Below are positions 54,902-64,000 of a stretch of DNA of 64,000 nucleotides, piece by piece. A program made the position numbers and the translations under genes. Origin of the DNA: Bradyrhizobium sp. NDS-1 (GTDB lineage: Bacteria > Pseudomonadota > Alphaproteobacteria > Rhizobiales > Xanthobacteraceae); assembly GCF_032918005.1 (NCBI RefSeq), contig NZ_CP136628.1, forward strand, positions 7,053,501 through 7,117,500. The letters are read 5' to 3'. Numbering within the stretch: position 1 is the stretch's first letter; every line of letters starts with the position of its first letter. The notes under the pieces were generated by a model, which was not told the DNA's origin, did not search any database, and was given only the letters and a program-made list of their open reading frames with translations.

Positions 54902-56710
54902 ATGTCCATCCTCCGCCTCTACACCCGCGTTCTCGAGCTGCTCGGCAAGGAGGCGCGGCTGGGCTGGCTGCTCGCGGTCGCCAATCTCCTGCTGGCGGCT
55001 TCGCAATTCGCCGAGCCCGTTCTGTTCGGCCGGATCATCGACGTGCTCTCGGGCAAGACGGTGGCCGGTTCGAACTCGGCCTGGCCGTTCCTCGTGGCCT
55101 GGGTCGCATTCGGGATCTTCACCATCCTGTGCAGCGCGCTCGTGGCCTTGCAGGCCGACCGGCTCTCGCACCGCCAGCGCCAGGCGGTGCTGACAGATTA
55201 TTTCGAGCACATCCTGCAGCTGCCGCTGACATTCCATTCCGGCACGCATTCGGGCCGGCTGATGAAGGTGATGCTCAACGGCACCGATGCCTTGTGGCGG
55301 CTGTGGCTCGGTTTCTTCCGCGAGCATTTCGCTGCCATTCTGTCGGTCGTGGTGCTGCTGCCGCTGTCGCTCTACCTGAACTGGCGCCTTGCCATCCTGC
55401 TGTTCGTGCTCTGCATCGTCTTCACCGCCCTGACGACCTTCGTGGTGCGCAGGACCTTCGGCATGCAGATGGAGGTCGAGGAGCATTACAGCGAACTCTC
55501 GGCTCGCGCCTCGGACGCGCTCGGCAATGTCGCGCTGGTGCAGAGCTTCGTCCGCGTCGAGTCCGAGGTCAAAGGGCTGCGCTCCGTCGCCGACGAACTG
55601 CTGGCCGCGCAGATGCCGGTGCTGTCGTGGTGGGCGCTCGTCACCGTCATCACGCGCGCCTCCACCACCATCACGGTGCTTGCGATCTTCACCTTCGGCA
55701 TCGCCCTGCATGATCAGGGCCTGACCTCCGTCGGCGAGATCGTGATGTTCGTGAGCTTCGCGACCATGCTCATCCAGAAGCTCGAGCAGGTCGTCAGCTT
55801 CATCAACAACGTATTCATGGAAGCCCCGCGCTTGCGCGAGTTCTTCAATGTGCTCGACGCCGTGCCTGCGGTGCACGACCGGCCCGACGCAATCGATGCC
55901 GGCAGGCTGTCCGGCCTCGTCGAGTTCAACGACGTCACCTTCTCCTATGACGGCAAGCGGCCGGCGATCGAGGACCTCACCTTCACCGCGCTGCCCGGCC
56001 AGACCATCGCGCTGGTCGGCCCTACCGGCGCCGGGAAGTCGACCGCGATCGCGCTCCTGCATCGCGCCTTCGATCCGCAATCCGGCTTCATCAGGATCGA
56101 CGGCATGGACGTGCGCGGCGTGACGCTGACGTCGCTGCGGCGGAACATCGGCGTCGTGTTCCAGGAAGCGCTGCTGTTCAACCGCTCGATCGAGGAGAAT
56201 TTGCGCGTCGGCAAGCCGGACGCGACCGAGGCCGAGATGCGCAAGGCGGCCGAGCGCGCGCAGGCGCTGGATTTCATCGAGCGCAGCGGCGGCTTCACGA
56301 CCAATGCCGGCGAGCGCGGCCGCATGCTGTCCGGCGGCGAGCGGCAGCGCCTGTCGATCGCCCGCGCGCTGCTGAAGGACCCGCCGATCCTGATCCTGGA
56401 CGAAGCCACCAGCGCGCTCGACGCCGTCACCGAGACCAAGGTGAATGCCGCTCTCGACGAAGTGATGAAGGGCCGCACCACCTTCGTGATCGCCCATCGC
56501 CTCTCCACCATCCGCAATGCCACCCGGATCCTGGTGTTCGAAAACGGACGCGTGATCGAAAGTGGAACTTTCGATGAACTCGTGGCCAAAGGCGGCCATT
56601 TTGCCGAGCTCGCCAGGGCCCAGTTCATGGTCCATGAAACCGCTCAAGCGAGCACACGGGCCAGCATGACAGCGGCTGAGGCTGCCGCGACGGCGGCCAA
56701 ATCCCCGTAG
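54902..56710 (+). CDS. ndvA: Glucan exporter ATP-binding/permease, NdvA/ChvA-like
   Basis: 602 residues: six-helix exporter domain (about 15-310) and ATPase domain (about 340-575). Walker [10 protein letters not shown] near 373, signature [15 protein letters not shown] near 476, Walker [13 protein letters not shown] near 496. The opening [17 protein letters not shown] and the [10 protein letters not shown] start match NdvA/ChvA, exporters of cyclic beta-glucans needed for osmoadaptation and symbiosis in rhizobia. The cognate synthase is not in the window. The related lipid exporter MsbA is the main alternative. Confidence 0.85.
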   Translation: MSILRLYTRVLELLGKEARLGWLLAVANLLLAASQFAEPVLFGRIIDVLSGKTVAGSNSAWPFLVAWVAFGIFTILCSALVALQADRLSHRQRQAVLTDYFEHILQLPLTFHSGTHSGRLMKVMLNGTDALWRLWLGFFREHFAAILSVVVLLPLSLYLNWRLAILLFVLCIVFTALTTFVVRRTFGMQMEVEEHYSELSARASDALGNVALVQSFVRVESEVKGLRSVADELLAAQMPVLSWWALVTVITRASTTITVLAIFTFGIALHDQGLTSVGEIVMFVSFATMLIQKLEQVVSFINNVFMEAPRLREFFNVLDAVPAVHDRPDAIDAGRLSGLVEFNDVTFSYDGKRPAIEDLTFTALPGQTIALVGPTGAGKSTAIALLHRAFDPQSGFIRIDGMDVRGVTLTSLRRNIGVVFQEALLFNRSIEENLRVGKPDATEAEMRKAAERAQALDFIERSGGFTTNAGERGRMLSGGERQRLSIARALLKDPPILILDEATSALDAVTETKVNAALDEVMKGRTTFVIAHRLSTIRNATRILVFENGRVIESGTFDELVAKGGHFAELARAQFMVHETAQASTRASMTAAEAAATAAKSP

Positions 56711-56899
56711 CAATTCCTCGTAACATCGTCGAAATTCGGCCTATTTCATTGCGGAATACCGCACTGATCCCCCTATTCTCGACGCACCAGCCGGTATAGG
56801 TTTGCGGCGCCGCAAGCGGCGGCGCTGGATTTCAAAACCGAACATCAGATCACGAGGACCGTCCGGAACCGGCCGGTCTCCAAGGACCGGAATCGGATA

Positions 56900-58411
56900 G
56901 TGCACGCCCTACGCCCGCTGCTTCGCAAATCCCTGTTCAACCTGTTGGCTGCGAGCCTCGCATGCGCCGCATTGCTCGCGCCGCGCGCGGCGAGCGCCGA
57001 GGCGCTGCTGCTGATCGAGGCCGACACCGGCAAGGTGCTGCAGGCGGATAACGCGACCATTCCCTGGTACCCCGCTTCCGTCACCAAGATCATGACGACC
57101 TATGTGACGTTGAGGGCGGTCAAGGACCGCAGGCTCACGCTGGACACGCTCCTCACGGTATCGCCAACGGCAGCCTCGCAATCGCCGTCGAAAATGGGTT
57201 TCCGTCCGGGAACGCAGGTCACGGTCGACAACGCGCTCAAGATGATGATGGTCAAGTCGGCTAACGACATGGCCGTGGTGCTCGCCGAAGGCGTCGGCGG
57301 TTCGGTCGACGGCTTCTCCGCGATGATGAACGACACCGCGAAGAAGCTCGGCATGACGCAGACGAGCTACGTCAACCCGAACGGCCTGCCTGCCGACGGC
57401 CAGGTCACGTCGGCGCGCGATCTCGGAATCCTGGCGCGCGCGTTCCTGCGCGATCTGCCGGAATACGAGTACTTCGTGCACATTCCGGCGATCCGCTTCG
57501 GCAAGCGCGTCACCGGCAACTTCAACAAGCTGATCGGCCGCTATCCCGGCGCCGACGGGTTCAAGACCGGCTTCATCTGCGCCTCCGGCTACAACCTCGT
57601 GGCCTCGGCGACCCGCAACGGCCGCCGGCTGATCGCGGTCGTGCTGGGTGCGAGTTCCGGCACCGCGCGCGCGGTGAAGGCGGCGCAACTGCTCGAGCGC
57701 GGCTTCGCGCAGGACAATCTCACTTGGCTGCGCCCCTCTCTCGGCACGGTCGACAACCTCGTGCCGATCGACGCCTCGCCGCCGAACCTGCGCGACGAGA
57801 TGTGCGGGCCCCACCGCAAGCGGCCGGCCAGCGACGACGACGGTGCACTGATTGCAGCAAATGGCAGCACCGCCGGATCGGCCTCGGCCACCGGCGGAGA
57901 AGCCCAGATCACGTTCTTCACCGCCGGCCTCCAGCCGCCCCCGATGAAGGCGTCCGAGCTGATGGCCTTGCCTCCGGCGGCCGCCGAGCCCGTGCCGGTC
58001 TATACCGGCCCAACCCGCACCGGCACCGCCCTGATTGCGGCGGTCGCGGCCGATGCCGATCAGCAGGCCGCCTCCAAGCCGCGTGGCAAGAAGTCGCGCG
58101 TCGCCAAGAAGCCCGACGCGGCCGACAAGCCGAAAGATCCGGGCAAGGACAGCAGCAAGGATACCAAGACGGCGGCGGCCAAGCCGGATGCTAAGCCGGA
58201 TGCCAAGCCGGATGCCAAGCCGGCTGCGGCCAAGAGCGACAGCAAGAGCGACACCAGGACAGCGGCGAAGCCGGCGGCGCCCAAGCACGCCGCCGCCAAG
58301 CACGATACGGCGGCAAAACCCGCCGAGAAGCCTGCGGCGAGCGGCGATCCGAAGCCCGCCAAGCCCAAGGCCGCGACCAAGCCCGCCGCCAAGCCGGCCA
58401 ACAACAGTTAA
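56900..58411 (+). CDS. D-alanyl-D-alanine carboxypeptidase (DacA, S11 family)
   Basis: 503 residues from a GTG. Signal peptide (LFNLLAASLACAALLAPRAA ending SAEA). Penicillin-binding motifs are complete: Ser60-V-T-Lys63, Ser120-Ala-Asn122 and Lys222-Thr-Gly224. It trims the terminal D-Ala of peptidoglycan stems in the periplasm. The last 150 residues (from about 350) are a Lys/Pro/Ala/Asp-rich low-complexity tail with four KPDA-type repeats. This tail replaces the usual amphipathic membrane anchor and may bind the acidic wall or envelope. Confidence 0.9.
   Translation: MHALRPLLRKSLFNLLAASLACAALLAPRAASAEALLLIEADTGKVLQADNATIPWYPASVTKIMTTYVTLRAVKDRRLTLDTLLTVSPTAASQSPSKMGFRPGTQVTVDNALKMMMVKSANDMAVVLAEGVGGSVDGFSAMMNDTAKKLGMTQTSYVNPNGLPADGQVTSARDLGILARAFLRDLPEYEYFVHIPAIRFGKRVTGNFNKLIGRYPGADGFKTGFICASGYNLVASATRNGRRLIAVVLGASSGTARAVKAAQLLERGFAQDNLTWLRPSLGTVDNLVPIDASPPNLRDEMCGPHRKRPASDDDGALIAANGSTAGSASATGGEAQITFFTAGLQPPPMKASELMALPPAAAEPVPVYTGPTRTGTALIAAVAADADQQAASKPRGKKSRVAKKPDAADKPKDPGKDSSKDTKTAAAKPDAKPDAKPDAKPAAAKSDSKSDTRTAAKPAAPKHAAAKHDTAAKPAEKPAASGDPKPAKPKAATKPAAKPANNS
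58178..58225 (+). repeat. 12-bp tandem repeat in the DacA tail
   Basis: Four in-frame copies of GCCAAGCCGGAT (with single changes) encode Ala-Lys-Pro-Asp repeats. Near identity of the copies suggests recent duplication and possible length variation. Confidence 0.8.
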
Positions 58412-58599
58412 GGGCCCCCTCACCGCGACAGCCGGCGCTTCGCACCTGCGGCAGCGCCGTTCAGGATAATTCCAGTGGCGACACCCCGACCTTTGCCCTA
58501 AGCGTCGACCGCTTGCCACGCGTTCCGGCAGGTTCGATACTGGCGGCAATGAGGCAAGCCCGAGACACAACGGGCTCTGGTCAATGAGGGGAGTTTTCC

Positions 58600-60285
58600 A
58601 TGGAGCGCATCTGGCTCAAGCAATATCCGCCCGGCGTGCCCGCCGATATCGAGCCGACGCAATACGCATCGCTGGTCGACCTGCTGGAGGAGAGCTTCAC
58701 GAAGTTCGCCGACCGCAAGGCGTTCATCTGCATGGACAAGTCGATCAGCTACCGCGACCTCGACCAGATGTCGGTCGCGCTCGCGGCTTATTTGCAGGGC
58801 CGCGGCCTGCAGCGCGGCGCCCGCGTCGCCCTCATGATGCCGAACGTACTGCAATATCCGGTCGCGACCGCCGCGGTGCTGCGGGCCGGCTTCGCGGTCG
58901 TCAACGTCAACCCGCTCTACACCCCGCGTGAGCTCGAGCATCAACTCAAGGATTCCGGCGCCGAAGCCATCATCGTGCTGGAGAACTTTGCCCACACCGT
59001 CGAGCAGGTGATCGGGAAGACCGCGGTGAAGCATGTCATCGTCGCCAGCATGGGCGACCTGCTCGGCTTCAAGGGCGTGATCGTCAACCTCGTCGTCCGC
59101 CGCGTCAAGAAGATGGTGCCGGCCTGGTCGCTGCCGGGCGCGGTGTCCTACAACGAGGCGGTTTCGGCCGGCCGCGGCATGACCTTCAGCAAGCCGAAGC
59201 TCTCGCCGGGTGACGTCGCCTTCCTGCAATATACCGGCGGCACCACCGGCCTCTCCAAGGGTGCCACCCTGCTCCACCGCAACATCGTTGCCAACGTCCT
59301 GCAGAACGACGCCTGGCTCCAGCCGGCGATGGCCGCGCCGCCGCATGTCGATCAGCTCATGATCGTCTGCGCGCTGCCGCTCTATCACATCTTCGCGCTG
59401 ACGGCCTGCTACCTGCTCGCGGTGCGCGCCGGCGGCTGCAATCTCCTGATTCCCAATCCGCGCGACATTCCCGGTTTCATCAAGGAGCTGGCGAAATACC
59501 AGGTCAACAGCTTCCCGGCCGTGAACACGCTCTACAACGGGCTGATGCACCATCCCGATTTCAAGAAGCTCGACTTCTCCAAGCTGAAGATCTCGAATGG
59601 CGGCGGCATGGCGGTGCAGCGTCCCGTCGCCGATCAGTGGAAGGCGATCACTGGCTGCTTCATCGCCGAAGGCTACGGCCTGTCGGAGACCTCGCCGACG
59701 CTGACTTGCAACCCCGCAACCGCGACCGAGTTCACGGGCTCGATCGGCATCCCCGTGCCGTCGACCTACATCTCGATCCGCGACGACGACGGCAACGAGG
59801 TGCCGCTCGGCCAGGCCGGCGAGATCTGCGCCAAGGGTCCACAGGTGATGTCGGGCTACTGGAACAGGCCGGAAGAGACCGCGAAGGTGATGACTGCGGA
59901 CGGCTTTTTCCGCACCGGCGACATCGGCATCATGGACGAGAGGGGCTACACCAAGATCGTCGACCGCAAGAAGGACATGATCCTGGTCTCCGGCTTCAAC
60001 GTTTATCCAAATGAGGTCGAGGAAGTGATCGCGAGCCATCCGGGCGTGCTCGAATGTGCCGTGATCGGCATTCCCGATTCCAAGTCGGGTGAAGCGGTGA
60101 AGGCTTTCGTGGTGAAGAAGGACCCCAACCTCACCGCAGAGGCGGTGATAAAGTTCTGTCACGAGCAGCTCACCGGCTACAAGGTGCCCAAGCACATCGA
60201 ATTCCGCACTGACCTGCCCAAGACCAATGTCGGCAAGATCCTGCGCCGGCAGCTCCGCGACGAGAAGAAGGCGGAGGCGGCGTAA
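58600..60285 (+). CDS. fadD: Long-chain fatty acid-CoA ligase, FadD type
   Basis: 561 residues with GAGGGGAG upstream. AMP-binding motif QYTGGTTGLSKGATLLHRN, EGYGLSETSPTL, FRTGDIGIMDERGYTKIVDR, KKDMILVSGFNVYPNEVEEV and terminal NVGKILRR. Activates fatty acids for beta-oxidation at the inner membrane. Size and motifs match E. coli FadD (561 residues). Third acyl-CoA ligase in the window. Confidence 0.92.
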   Translation: MERIWLKQYPPGVPADIEPTQYASLVDLLEESFTKFADRKAFICMDKSISYRDLDQMSVALAAYLQGRGLQRGARVALMMPNVLQYPVATAAVLRAGFAVVNVNPLYTPRELEHQLKDSGAEAIIVLENFAHTVEQVIGKTAVKHVIVASMGDLLGFKGVIVNLVVRRVKKMVPAWSLPGAVSYNEAVSAGRGMTFSKPKLSPGDVAFLQYTGGTTGLSKGATLLHRNIVANVLQNDAWLQPAMAAPPHVDQLMIVCALPLYHIFALTACYLLAVRAGGCNLLIPNPRDIPGFIKELAKYQVNSFPAVNTLYNGLMHHPDFKKLDFSKLKISNGGGMAVQRPVADQWKAITGCFIAEGYGLSETSPTLTCNPATATEFTGSIGIPVPSTYISIRDDDGNEVPLGQAGEICAKGPQVMSGYWNRPEETAKVMTADGFFRTGDIGIMDERGYTKIVDRKKDMILVSGFNVYPNEVEEVIASHPGVLECAVIGIPDSKSGEAVKAFVVKKDPNLTAEAVIKFCHEQLTGYKVPKHIEFRTDLPKTNVGKILRRQLRDEKKAEAA

Positions 60286-60300
60286 GGCCGCCTTTGGTTC

Positions 60301-60855
60301 ATGACTGACGTCGGGCACATCACGCCGTCAGGCATTCTCGCCTTCTGGCGCGAGGCCGGCCGCGAGCGCTGGTACAAGCGCGACGCCGTTTTCGACGCGG
60401 AGGTCCGACGCCGCTTTCTCGCCCTGTGGCAGAAGGCGGCCTCCGGCGAGCTTGCATCATGGGAGACCAGCGACGACGGCGCGCTCGCGCTGGTCATCGT
60501 GCTCGACCAGTTCCCTCGCAACATGTTTCGCGACACGCCGCAGGCCTTTGCCACCGATGCGCTGGCGCGCGACGTTGCCCGCCGCGCCATCGAAAGAGGC
60601 ACGGATCGCAGGGTCGATCCCATCCTGCTCGAATTCCTTTATCTGCCTTTGATGCATTCCGAGCACCTGCCCGATCAGCTGCATTGCGTCGCGCTGTTTC
60701 AAAACGCCGATAATGCCGAGAATCTGAAATACGCCCGCGAGCACGCCGACATCATCCGGCGGTTCGGTCGCTTCCCCCACCGCAACCGTCTCCTCAACCG
60801 GGACACCACCGAGGAAGAGCAGGCCTTCCTCGACGGGGGCGGCTTCGCCGGCTGA
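60301..60855 (+). CDS. DUF924-family protein
   Basis: 184 residues, starting 15 bases after fadD. The helical repeat-like family pattern is present: ILAFWREAGRERWYKRDAVF at the start, LALVIVLDQFPRNMFRDTPQ and FLYLPLMHSEHLPDQ. Function of DUF924 is unknown; it is cytoplasmic. Confidence 0.88.
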   Translation: MTDVGHITPSGILAFWREAGRERWYKRDAVFDAEVRRRFLALWQKAASGELASWETSDDGALALVIVLDQFPRNMFRDTPQAFATDALARDVARRAIERGTDRRVDPILLEFLYLPLMHSEHLPDQLHCVALFQNADNAENLKYAREHADIIRRFGRFPHRNRLLNRDTTEEEQAFLDGGGFAG

Positions 60856-60965
60856 TGACATCATGGTGAAGGGTCCAGACAGAGGCGCGGCTTCCGCCGC
60901 CGGCAATATTGTGCAGGCCGGCGCACCGGTCTAAAAAGCGGGATCGATATTCAGGGAGACTGACG

Positions 60966-61451
60966 ATGGCGATCCAGACTGGCGACAAGCTGCCCGAGGC
61001 GAAATTCCGCGTGATGACGGCGGAAGGCCCGCAGGTGAAGACCACCGACGATATCTTCAAGGGCAAGAAGGTGGCGCTGTTCGCGGTGCCCGGCGCCTAT
61101 ACCGGCACCTGCCACAAGATGCATCTGCCGAGCATCTTCCTCAATGCCTACGCCATGAAGGACAAGGGCGTCGACACCATCGCCATCGTCTCCGTCAACG
61201 ACGCCTTCGTCATGAACGCCTGGAAGCGCGACACCGACCAGCGCGACGAGGCCGTCTTCCTCGCCGACGGCAATGCCGAGTTCGCCAAGGCGATCGGCAT
61301 GGAGCTGGACGCCTCCGCCAACGGCCTCGGCATCCGTTCCAAGCGCTATTCGATGCTGGTCGAGGACGGCGTGGTGAAGAAGCTGAACCTCGAGGCGATG
61401 CCCGGCAAGGTCGAGGTCTCCGGCGGCGATACGCTGCTGGGGCAGCTGTAA
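60966..61451 (+). CDS. Peroxiredoxin, Prx5/AhpE-like redoxin
   Basis: 161 residues from the ATG at 60966, with GGGAGAC upstream. The catalytic Cys49 lies in PGAYTGTCHKMHLPS, the PxxxTxxC motif of the Prx5 subfamily. No second conserved Cys is visible, so it is probably a 1-Cys type reduced by glutathione or glutaredoxin. Removes hydroperoxides in the cytoplasm. Confidence 0.92.
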   Translation: MAIQTGDKLPEAKFRVMTAEGPQVKTTDDIFKGKKVALFAVPGAYTGTCHKMHLPSIFLNAYAMKDKGVDTIAIVSVNDAFVMNAWKRDTDQRDEAVFLADGNAEFAKAIGMELDASANGLGIRSKRYSMLVEDGVVKKLNLEAMPGKVEVSGGDTLLGQL

Positions 61452-61475
61452 GGCTCTCGTCGCGACAAGAGACGC

Positions 61476-61580
61476 TGTCATGCCCCGGCTTGGCCGGGGC
61501 ATCCAGTGCGCCGAAGCTTCTCGGCTCAATTACGGCCGTCTCTGGGATACTGGATCGCCCGGTCAAGCCGGGCGACGACA
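61476..61580. repeat. Intergenic inverted repeat between convergent genes
   Basis: TGTCATGCCCCGGCTTGGCC near 61476 and GGTCAAGCCGGGCGACGACA ending at 61580 pair across the element, and each arm is itself self-complementary (CCCCGGCTTGGCCGGGG; CCCGGTCAAGCCGGG). This double-hairpin design is typical of dispersed rhizobial repeats and lies between prx and rnhA. Confidence 0.75.
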
Positions 61581-61608
61581 GTTGAGAGTGGAGCGCCGAT
61601 TGCGCCCC

Positions 61609-62073
61609 CTACTCGCTCACCCTCTGCTGCAACCGTGCCTTCACGATCCCGTCGCGTGCCAGCTGATCCGCACGTTCGTTCTCGGGGTGGCCGGCATGGC
61701 CCTTGACCCAGTGCCAGCGGACCTCATGCTGCTTCAGCGCGGCATCCAGGCGCTGCCATAGCTCGACGTTCTTCACCGGCTTCTTGTCGGCGGTGCGCCA
61801 GCCGTTGCGCTTCCAGCCGAAGATCCAGCCCGTGATGCCCTGCCGGACATACTGGCTGTCGGTGTAGAGATCGACGGTGCACGGCTTCTTCAGCGCTTCG
61901 AGCGCGGAGATCGCCGCCATCAGCTCCATCTGGTTGTTGGTGGTGTGCGGCTGGCCGCCGTTCAGCTCCTTCTCCTTGTCGCCGAACCTCAGGATCGCGC
62001 CCCAGCCGCCCGGCCCGGGATTTCCCGAGCAGGCGCCGTCGGTATAGATCGTGACATTGGGAAGCTCGCTCAC
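61609..62073 (-). CDS. rnhA: Ribonuclease HI
   Basis: 154 residues from a GTG at 62073 that overlaps the thrB stop by 4 bases. Catalytic acids Asp12 ([11 protein letters not shown]), Glu50 (NNQMELMAA), Asp72 (YTDSQYV) and Asp136 (NERADQLA) match E. coli RNase HI with an offset of 2; the basic handle [17 protein letters not shown] is present. Degrades RNA in RNA-DNA hybrids. Confidence 0.95.
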   Translation of the reverse strand: MSELPNVTIYTDGACSGNPGPGGWGAILRFGDKEKELNGGQPHTTNNQMELMAAISALEALKKPCTVDLYTDSQYVRQGITGWIFGWKRNGWRTADKKPVKNVELWQRLDAALKQHEVRWHWVKGHAGHPENERADQLARDGIVKARLQQRVSE

Positions 62074-63053
62074 GCCGCCTGCCCCGACGGCATCAGCCCA
62101 TAGTCGCGCACGCTCGTCACGCTCTGGTGAAAGCGCAGCTTGCGGACATATTCCAGCGGATCCTTCGGCTTGACCAGCGCGCCCACGGGCACGTTGAGCC
62201 AGTCCACCAGCCGCGTCAGCAGGAAGCGGATCGCAGCGCCACGCGCGAGCAGCGGCAGCGCGGCCTCTTCCGCCTCCGAGAGCTTCCGCACCCGGCCATA
62301 GGCGTTGAGGAAGGCCCGCGCCTTGGTGACATTGAAGGAATGATCCGGCTCGAAGCACCAGGCGTTGAGGCAGATCGCGACGTCATAGGCCAGCATGTCG
62401 TTGCAGGCGAAGGTGAAGTCGATGATCCCGGAGAGCTGGTCGCCGAGGAAGAAGACATTGTCGTTGAAGAGGTCGGCGTGGATCACGCCCTCCGGCAGAT
62501 CGGTCGGCCAGACCCCGCTTGAGAGATGATCGAGCTCGGCCGCGAGAAACGCGCGCAGGCCCGGCTGCACTTCGTCGGCACGGTGTGAGGCCGCATCGAA
62601 CAGCGGCCGCCAGCCGGAGACCGACAGCGCATTGGCGCGCCGAATCGCAAAGTTCGCGCCGGCCAGATGCATCTTCGCCAGCGCCGCGCCAACGCCGGCG
62701 CAATGAGCCACGTTCGGCTTGCGTGGCCACATGCCTTCGAGAAAGGTGATGATCGCCGCGGGACGCCCCGACAGCTCGCGCAGCGCCTCGCCGTCCGTTC
62801 CCTTCACCGGCAGCGGGCAGTTGATGCCGTGCTCCGCCAGATGCGTCATCAGGGCGAGGAAGAACGGCAGATCGTTCTTCGCCACGCGCTTCTCGTAGAG
62901 CGTGAGGATGAACGAGCCCGTACTCGTATGCAGCAGGAAGTTGGTGTTCTCGACGCCCTCGGCGATGCCCTTGTAGGAGAGCAGTTCGCCGAGATCATAT
63001 TGCTTCAGGAAATCCGCAAGCTCGTCGGCGGCAACGTCGGTGTAGACCGCCAT
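62070..63053 (-). CDS. thrB: Homoserine kinase (ThrB type 2)
   Basis: 327 residues. APH/choline-kinase fold rather than the GHMP kinase type: [18 protein letters not shown] is the catalytic loop, and [20 protein letters not shown] carries the metal-binding Asp. Phosphorylates homoserine in threonine synthesis. It starts 6 bases after the ispH stop; the order ispH-thrB-rnhA is common in alphaproteobacteria. Confidence 0.93.
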   Translation of the reverse strand: MAVYTDVAADELADFLKQYDLGELLSYKGIAEGVENTNFLLHTSTGSFILTLYEKRVAKNDLPFFLALMTHLAEHGINCPLPVKGTDGEALRELSGRPAAIITFLEGMWPRKPNVAHCAGVGAALAKMHLAGANFAIRRANALSVSGWRPLFDAASHRADEVQPGLRAFLAAELDHLSSGVWPTDLPEGVIHADLFNDNVFFLGDQLSGIIDFTFACNDMLAYDVAICLNAWCFEPDHSFNVTKARAFLNAYGRVRKLSEAEEAALPLLARGAAIRFLLTRLVDWLNVPVGALVKPKDPLEYVRKLRFHQSVTSVRDYGLMPSGQAA

Positions 63054-63059
63054 AAAAGT

Positions 63060-64000
63060 CTACTCGGCGGCGGCTTCAGGGCGCACCTGACGGGGCAGCG
63101 GGAAGAACTCGTTCTCCTCCGCAGCCGAGACCGTCTCCACATGCAGCGTGTAACGCTCGGCGAACGCGTCCATGATCTCCTCGACGATCACCTCCGGCGC
63201 GGATGCGCCTGCGGTGATGCCGAGACTCGTGATGTTGCCGAACTTGGTCCAGTCGATGTCGGTGGCGCGCTGCGCCAGCACCGCGATCCCGCAGCCCTCG
63301 CGCTCCGCGACCTCGCGAAGGCGCTGCGAGTTCGAGGAGTTCGGCGCACCGACCACGATCAGCGCGTCGACCACCGGCGCCACCTTCTTCACCGCGAGCT
63401 GGCGGTTGGTGGTGGCGTAGCAGATGTCTTCCTTGTGCGGCCCGTTGATGTTCGGGAAGCGCTCCTTCAGGAGCGCCACGATCTCCGCGGTGTCGTCGAT
63501 CGACAGCGTGGTCTGGGTCACGAAGGCGAGGTTGTTGGGGTCCTTCGGGGCGATGGTCTTGGCGTCCTCGGCAGTCTCGATCAGGGTCACGGCCCCGGTC
63601 GGAAGCTGGCCGAGCGTGCCGACCACCTCGGGATGATGGGAGTGGCCGATCAGGAATATCTCGCGGCCACGCTTGAAGTGGATCGCGGCCTCGCGGTGCA
63701 CCTTGGTCACCAGCGGGCAGGTCGCATCCAGCGAGAACAGATTGCGCGACTGGGCGTCGGCCGGAACCGATTTCGGCACGCCATGGGCCGAGAACACCAC
63801 CGGTGCGGTGGTGTTTTCCGGGATTTCGGCGAGCTCCTCGACGAAGATGGCGCCCTTCTTCTTCAACCCATCGACGACGTACTTGTTGTGCACAATCTCG
63901 TGGCGAACATAGACGGGGGCGCCGTATTTATCGAGCGCCCGTTCCACGGTGTCGATCGCCCGGACCACCCCGGCGCAGAAGCCACGGGGAGAACAAAGCA
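63060..64000 (-). CDS. ispH: 4-hydroxy-3-methylbut-2-enyl diphosphate reductase, N-terminus cut by window edge
   Basis: The frame continues past the right edge: residues before the first in-frame GTG read SPRGFCAGV, the first iron-sulfur Cys motif of IspH, so the true start lies outside. About 313 residues are visible. The other cluster cysteines are in [15 protein letters not shown] and [11 protein letters not shown], with [17 protein letters not shown] binding substrate. Last step of the MEP isoprenoid pathway. The C-terminal 10 residues are Glu/Ala rich. Confidence 0.95.
   Translation of the reverse strand, partial: LCSPRGFCAGVVRAIDTVERALDKYGAPVYVRHEIVHNKYVVDGLKKKGAIFVEELAEIPENTTAPVVFSAHGVPKSVPADAQSRNLFSLDATCPLVTKVHREAAIHFKRGREIFLIGHSHHPEVVGTLGQLPTGAVTLIETAEDAKTIAPKDPNNLAFVTQTTLSIDDTAEIVALLKERFPNINGPHKEDICYATTNRQLAVKKVAPVVDALIVVGAPNSSNSQRLREVAEREGCGIAVLAQRATDIDWTKFGNITSLGITAGASAPEVIVEEIMDAFAERYTLHVETVSAAEENEFFPLPRQVRPEAAAE

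Noticed and set aside
54860..56713. 617-codon minus-strand frame across the NdvA-like gene
   Set aside because: Shadow of the exporter; His/Glu/Asp/Gln-rich with no fold.
58178..58225. Tandem repeats considered as a CRISPR or regulatory array
   Set aside because: They are short in-frame codon repeats without unique spacers, encoding the KPDA tail of DacA.

Overview
The window is high-GC DNA with alphaproteobacterial gene content. The closest fit is a Bradyrhizobium-type (Nitrobacteraceae) chromosome. Reasons: many solute ABC transporters, three acyl-CoA synthetases, an NdvA-type glucan exporter, a FecR/VCBS secreted giant of the bradyrhizobial kind, and several families of intergenic inverted repeats of the sort common in that group. 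Genus assignment is inference; no rRNA or tRNA gene was seen. There is no sign of a prophage, insertion sequence, CRISPR array or integron.

Layout. 1-5 kb: AMP nucleosidase (cut by the left edge), then a two-gene type I secretion exporter (HlyD adaptor and PrtD-like ABC) and a frameshifted GlsB/YeaQ gene. 5.2-14.4 kb: a dipeptide/oligopeptide-type ABC operon (substrate-binding protein, two permeases, two ATPases) with an amidase and a small AtzG-like (DUF4089) protein embedded between the ATPases, plus a divergent paralogous binding protein. 14.5-24.7 kb: a CHASE2 adenylate/guanylate cyclase, a 1773-residue FecR-VCBS-LamG protein with a type I secretion tail, a divergent LapG-like periplasmic cysteine protease and an LprI-like Cys-rich protein. 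24.9-31.8 kb: a complete branched-chain-type ABC transporter (LivHMGF plus binding protein) with an acyl-CoA ligase inside the operon. 32-37 kb: a two-gene ABC exporter, an MBL-fold protein, an unknown protein and an amidohydrolase, ending at a hairpin shared with a convergent cupin gene. 37.9-42.7 kb: M29 aminopeptidase, a fumarase-superfamily lyase (PcaB/PurB-like) and a winged-helix/TolB-like/TPR regulator. 42.7-44.7 kb: three small proteins of unknown role. 44.8-49.6 kb: two nitronate-monooxygenase-like flavoproteins flanking an acyl-CoA synthetase and a TesB-like thioesterase. 49.9-53.5 kb: aspartate ammonia-lyase, a Cys-rich secreted protein, a YqaA/DedA membrane protein, a stand-alone HisE-like pyrophosphatase and a Gly/Tyr-rich secreted protein. 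53.8-61.5 kb: an orphan NMT1-like binding protein, an NdvA-like exporter, DacA-type carboxypeptidase, FadD, DUF924 and peroxiredoxin. 61.6-64 kb: rnhA-thrB-ispH on the minus strand, ispH cut by the right edge.

The most interesting region is 14.5-24.7 kb together with the exporter at 1.5-4.5 kb. A giant type I secretion substrate, a LapG-family protease transcribed divergently from it, and a class III cyclase just downstream make a candidate surface-adhesin release system in which cyclic nucleotide signalling could be involved. The second is the AtzE/AtzG-like pair inside the peptide-type ABC operon, which looks like a dedicated uptake-and-hydrolysis unit for an amide-bearing substrate. Both functional readings are inference from family membership and gene order.
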